This document shows positions 63,001 through 64,000 of a stretch of DNA of 64,000 bases, in pieces. A model generated the notes under the pieces. The model was given only the letters and a program-made list of their open reading frames with translations. It made no database searches and was not told the origin of the DNA. The number at the start of each line of letters is the position of its first letter. The stretch's first letter is position 1. This DNA is from Paramacrobiotus metropolitanus (lineage: Eukaryota; Tardigrada; Eutardigrada; Parachela; Macrobiotidae). The position numbers and the translations under genes were made by a program. Location of the stretch: assembly GCF_019649055.1 (NCBI RefSeq), contig NW_026570285.1, forward strand, positions 682,001 to 746,000, in the 5' to 3' direction.

Positions 63001-64000
63001 TATTGGAATTAAATTATCATTTTATAATCAGTTCATTATGAGGTGCTGATGAAATTGTCCAGATACTAATGTAATAATAATGTAATAAATGAGCAGTTAA
63101 ATCGGCAGTTAATTTAATTGTTGATGGTGATGTTTCAGCTGAAAGAGCAAGCGGAGGCCGATGCGTACGAACACGTCGCCTCCGAAAGCGAGCAATTCGA
63201 CGCGCAGGCCGTCGATGTCGGCAGTCGCGACGAGGCGCTGCAGCAGAAACTGGACGGGATGCAGCTGGACGGGGACGACGAGGAGGACGTCCCGGAGGAA
63301 ACTATGGAAGATGAGGACGAAGAAACGTCGACGGTATGCCTGCTTATATTTATTATTTTATTTCGATTTATTTTACATATTTTACTTGCTTTTTTATTTT
63401 GGGTTTTATTTGTTATTAATTTTTATTTAATTTTTGAATGTAGAATGAGGCGCCGCTGAAGGAGGCGGAGAAGCTGAAATCCGCCGGGAAAAAGGAGAAA
63501 AATTCCCGGGAAAAAGCCGCGGAATTAATGGGTGAGGGGGAGCGCGTGGAGACGGACGGGGAGTTTGTGCGGACCACCGGCGCCGAGCAGCCGGCCGAGT
63601 CCTTCTTCCACACGCAGCGCGAGTACCTTCAACGCCACATCCTCACCGAGGTCCGCAATAAAATAAAATAATTGCGCAGTTATTTTAAAAACTGAAATAT
63701 TTTAACTTTTAAATAAAAATTAAAATTTGAAACAGGTATTTCATAAATTATTTAACAAAAAATATTTCAATAAATAAACGAATAAAATAAATCAAAAATA
63801 TAACTGAAGCAGAAAAATCAGCAAAAAAATAATTAAGCCATTAGTCCAAAATAAAGAAATTTAAAAAAATTATAAATACAATCAAAAATTCAAAATACTA
63901 TTTATGTAAATAAAAAGGTATTATTTTAGGAGGAAGCGGAGAAATTGCGAAAAGAATTAGCCGAGCAGACCAGCGCCTTAATAAATTCACCGCAAGCAAT
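30898..64000 (+). CDS. MDN1: Midasin, giant AAA+ ribosome-biogenesis ATPase (5' part, 52 exons seen)
   Basis: Midasin is a nuclear AAA+ motor of about 5,500 residues in vertebrates. It strips assembly factors from pre-60S particles by pulling on MIDAS-bound ubiquitin-like domains of Ytm1/WDR12 and Rsa4/NLE1. Here 52 exons carry about 12.7 kb of coding sequence with compatible splice phases: six AAA+ modules, a long linker, then the acidic region. The window ends inside exon 52 (from 63930), before the MIDAS/VWA domain. The start ATG at 30898 follows CAGCC and opens a 15-codon exon, after which the AAA1 P-loop comes at about residue 45. The roughly 300-residue N-terminal domain of vertebrate midasin is not found upstream. 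Three single-base frame breaks (33428-33432, about 34270, about 41478) interrupt otherwise conserved exons. Introns hold an LTR retrotransposon, a mariner-like element and local duplications. Confidence 0.93.
33192..36207 (+). CDS. MDN1: MDN1 exons 8-14: AAA2, with two frame breaks
   Basis: Exons 33192-33475, 33725-33900, 34169-34356, 34560-34696, 35048-35338, 35800-35875 and 35939-36207. Walker A at the end of exon 8 is interrupted: a run of five G (33428-33432) where four would keep the frame falls inside the GETGTGKTT motif. In exon 10 one base is missing near 34269-34272, after DDKL; the other frame then continues FMEDFADKLSIVERQ. Walker B is WVLLDEINLATPELL in exon 11. Exons 12-14 continue intact (MNPATDLGKRDLP, YEGFCLSYLTQLSRES). 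Exons 11-14 are also present in the inverted copy at 20402-22477. Confidence 0.88.
35360..35790 (+). repeat. ~60-bp tandem repeat in MDN1 intron 12
   Basis: Imperfect copies of a unit containing GCTGGGAAATTATCTGATAA and TTGGAGAAAATTAAAATAAA fill most of the intron. Two adjacent copies near 35470-35580 are almost identical. The inverted midasin copy has related sequence at 21670-21930. Confidence 0.7.
36612..37857 (+). CDS. MDN1: MDN1 exons 15-19: AAA3
   Basis: Exons 36612-36790, 36847-36938, 37140-37256, 37314-37460 and 37710-37857. Exon 15 has Walker A GETSIGKTS and the signature NNHEHTDLQDYLGSYQP. Exon 16 has Walker B YWIILDELNLAPSDVLEALN. Exon 17 has sensor-1 FATQNPPGYYGGRK, and exon 18 the arginine-finger region SRAFRNRFIEMHFDE. 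No frame problems. AAA3 is the most conserved module seen here, and its first two exons are duplicated in the inverted copy. Confidence 0.93.
38090..40529 (+). CDS. MDN1: MDN1 exons 20-22: AAA4
   Basis: Exons 38090-38375, 39180-39758 and 40202-40529. The Walker A motif GDTGCGKTT is split by intron 20 between GDTG and CGKTT. Exon 21 also holds HMNTETADFLGGLRP, Walker B FLLDEISLADDAVLERLNSV, MNPGGDFGKKELSPALRNRF and an alanine-rich insert (about 39470-39490). The 804-bp intron 20 contains three copies of a ~187-bp unit and a decoy copy of the exon 21 start. Confidence 0.92.
38390..39223 (+). repeat. Tandem duplications in MDN1 intron 20, with a copied P-loop exon start
   Basis: Three diverged ~187-bp units (TTTTTAAAAAATATTTCTTT..., TTTTTCCAAATTT) fill about 38395-38960. 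A second duplication of period 134 follows. Its copies contain CCCGGTTATTTAGCTGCGG (39033-39051) and CCCGGTTAATTAGCTGCGG. Bases 39046-39082 repeat the first 37 coding bases of exon 21 with their acceptor AG, encoding CGKTTVCQLYAE, but then run to a stop. Confidence 0.75.
40733..42408 (+). CDS. MDN1: MDN1 exons 23-25: AAA5, with one frame break
   Basis: Exons 40733-40936, 41211-41833 and 42172-42408. Walker A is GSPGIGKTS in exon 23, followed by VRINLSEQT. Exon 24 has FGADMP, Walker B WILLDELNLASQSVLEGLN and IFACQNPW. One C is then missing in the run at 41478-41480, and the other frame continues GAGRKGLPQSFLNRFTQV and PWEFNLRDVMRW to the exon end. Apart from that base, the exon is fully conserved with midasins. 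Confidence 0.9.
42681..45039 (+). CDS. MDN1: MDN1 exons 26-30: AAA6 with an altered P-loop
   Basis: Exons 42681-42922, 42991-43107, 43405-43592, 43691-43827 and 44746-45039. The P-loop reads VGGAGVGKAAAV, with alanine where Thr or Ser normally coordinates magnesium, and Walker B is LLLDGANLC, lacking the usual acidic pair. ELLGGFQQV is followed directly by GRFEWRD, so the long insert that vertebrate midasin has here is missing. Exon 28 has ELSRAMRNRVIEIF. AAA6 is therefore probably a structural, non-hydrolysing module. Confidence 0.88.
43856..44650 (+). repeat. 274-bp tandem repeat, three copies, in MDN1 intron 29
   Basis: Units begin ATAAATTACCGAAATTTGTC at about 43856, 44130 and 44404. The first two are nearly identical and the third is shortened and more diverged. 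The first unit starts within a few dozen bases of the exon 29 donor. No coding capacity. Confidence 0.85.
45684..58665 (+). CDS. MDN1: MDN1 exons 31-43: long helical linker
   Basis: Exons 45684-46913 (410 codons, the largest), 47456-47641, 47737-47961, 48410-49282, 49634-50081, 50524-50738, 50883-51126, 51396-51542, 52020-52198, 52283-52477, 52794-52982, 57758-58171 and 58456-58665. Conservation is weaker than in the ring, but recognisable family segments appear: VRVKRQC, RKCLPVLRDVE, EKELKNFVKIARWSDMNYFS, VEKKKAALKALIQRRRLAYT and KQYRLILDAVPEKQ. All junctions keep phase. Intron 41 (52983-57757) hosts the LTR retrotransposon in opposite orientation. The other introns are AT-rich and unremarkable; intron 30 has a duplicated ~235-bp block near 45100-45640. 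Confidence 0.88.
53008..53146 (-). repeat. LTR (3' LTR of the element)
   Basis: 139 bp, with no difference from the other LTR on base-by-base reading. It contains an AATAAA on the element's strand within a small palindrome (ATAATAAATATACATTTATT), a likely polyadenylation signal. Confidence 0.93.
53191..55608 (-). pseudogene. Retrotransposon pol: end of RT, RNase H and integrase
   Basis: An 805-codon open frame. It opens with the reverse-transcriptase active-site segment YLDDIIVTG and the thumb. RNase H follows at about residues 150-270 (LAADASQYGVGAV, DHKPL). Next come the integrase HHCC zinc finger at about 375-425 (ECQIC) and the DDE core at about 440-560 (MDFAGPF, VTDNGTQF, NGQAERYVQ). 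A basic, Pro/Val-rich tail ends RRSGRDRKEPDRLI. The start of RT is in another frame; the break lies at about 55605-55625, just before the active site. Confidence 0.9.
55600..56700 (-). pseudogene. Retrotransposon zinc knuckles, protease and N-terminal RT, frame-broken
   Basis: The frame at 56679-56104 begins in a zinc-knuckle region (CKSCGKKGHIAKVC, with a second CCHC motif just before it in the same frame) and contains the aspartic protease motif VLDTGSS. A second frame, 56321-55491, has the start of reverse transcriptase (GILTPVERADWAAPVV, FSTLDLAEAYAQVEL, LPFGVACGPSVFQQIM). A one-base change near 56215-56225 separates them, so protease and RT are not in one frame as read. With identical LTRs, either assembly indels or very recent damage could explain this. 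Confidence 0.85.
56690..57229 (-). pseudogene. Retrotransposon gag region, frame-broken
   Basis: The frame from the ATG at 57229 (MSLTTSTSPASP) runs to a stop near 56981. The continuation, from about 57030, is in another frame with NMSATFLNGILSD, an acidic ALEICEEYEL stretch and a GRGRGRGG nucleic-acid-binding tail. The zinc knuckles follow in a third frame. The first break falls in or near a GCGCGCGC run. The order and composition are typical of gag; the sequence itself is only recognisable at the knuckles. Confidence 0.7.
57286..57424 (-). repeat. LTR (5' LTR of the element)
   Basis: 139 bp, identical to 53008-53146. The right flank GGAA (57425-57428) matches the left flank of the other LTR. 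Confidence 0.93.
58731..64000 (+). CDS. MDN1: MDN1 exons 44-52: acidic D/E-rich region
   Basis: Exons 58731-58868, 59340-59487, 59554-59699, 61604-61868, 62004-62273, 62596-62811, 63139-63333, 63444-63650 and 63930 onward. The family landmarks appear in order: GLGEGEGTKDVSQEIESEDQ, EMSEDFDAEMDD, DKLDQQMGDLGDDED, ELVAKDDNL, a basic patch with KKKKNQPKKK and ARKRRRIVE (likely nuclear targeting) and DAYEHVASESEQFDAQAVDV. This flexible arm tethers the MIDAS/VWA domain, which must lie beyond the window. Exon 49 could begin slightly earlier; the GAG at 62596 keeps phase. Confidence 0.9.
60301..61414. mobile_element. Tc1/mariner-like element, 1.1 kb, in MDN1 intron 46
   Basis: Perfect 31-bp inverted ends begin CAGCCCTGCTCAGCCAAGTT, and TA flanks both sides (60299-60300 and 61415-61416). 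The minus strand holds broken transposase-like fragments (about 61095-60898 and 60893-60594), including a HSAKVTQAWPKSADVW segment that resembles the second-aspartate region of mariner transposases. Stops and frame changes make it inactive. TA target duplication and CAG ends support Tc1/mariner. Confidence 0.8.

Overview
The window is nuclear DNA of a small invertebrate animal. The genes are split by many short AT-rich introns (roughly 50-700 bp) with clean GT-AG borders and GC-rich exons. Integrin-linked kinase, an SLC22-type transporter and a secreted WAP-domain protein are animal families. A small ecdysozoan such as a tardigrade would fit, but nothing read here fixes the phylum.

Layout. 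1-1277 (-): 5' part of a low-complexity protein with long in-frame tandem repeats, running off the left edge. 2903-4856 (-): two-exon secreted WAP-type protein whose intron holds two nested MITEs in an AT-rich tandem repeat. 6510-10653 (-): eight-exon SLC22-like transporter. 12784-16619 (-): integrin-linked kinase in eight exons, with the kinase N-lobe missing exactly between two phase-compatible exons. 16830-18559: non-autonomous hAT-like element with a perfect 8-bp target duplication. 18975-20189 (+): secreted two-Ig-domain protein. 20402-22477 (-): inverted, unprocessed partial copy of midasin exons 11-16. 23975-24259 (+): possible small single-pass membrane protein. 24260-30897: gene-poor stretch with a candidate MITE, a 1.35-kb degenerate ~28-bp minisatellite, a LINE-type relic and a ~1-kb foldback element. 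30898-64000 (+): MDN1 (midasin), at least 52 exons and about 4,230 codons, truncated by the right edge before its MIDAS/VWA domain.

MDN1 dominates the window. All six AAA+ modules, the long linker and the acidic D/E-rich region can be followed exon by exon with consistent splice phases. Its introns have taken in a 4.4-kb Ty3/gypsy retrotransposon (139-bp LTRs identical, GGAA target duplication), a 1.1-kb Tc1/mariner-like element (TA target duplication) and several local tandem duplications. One of these copies the start of the AAA4 P-loop exon.

Single-base frame breaks occur in MDN1 (three), in the repeat-protein gene (one) and in the retrotransposon (several), mostly at short homopolymers. 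With otherwise intact splice sites and conserved protein, this suggests residual assembly indels, so frames should be confirmed before calling pseudogenes. I found no convincing new multi-gene system. The strongest leads are the N-lobe-less ILK, the inverted midasin duplication, the apparently short midasin N-terminus and the well-bounded transposon set.
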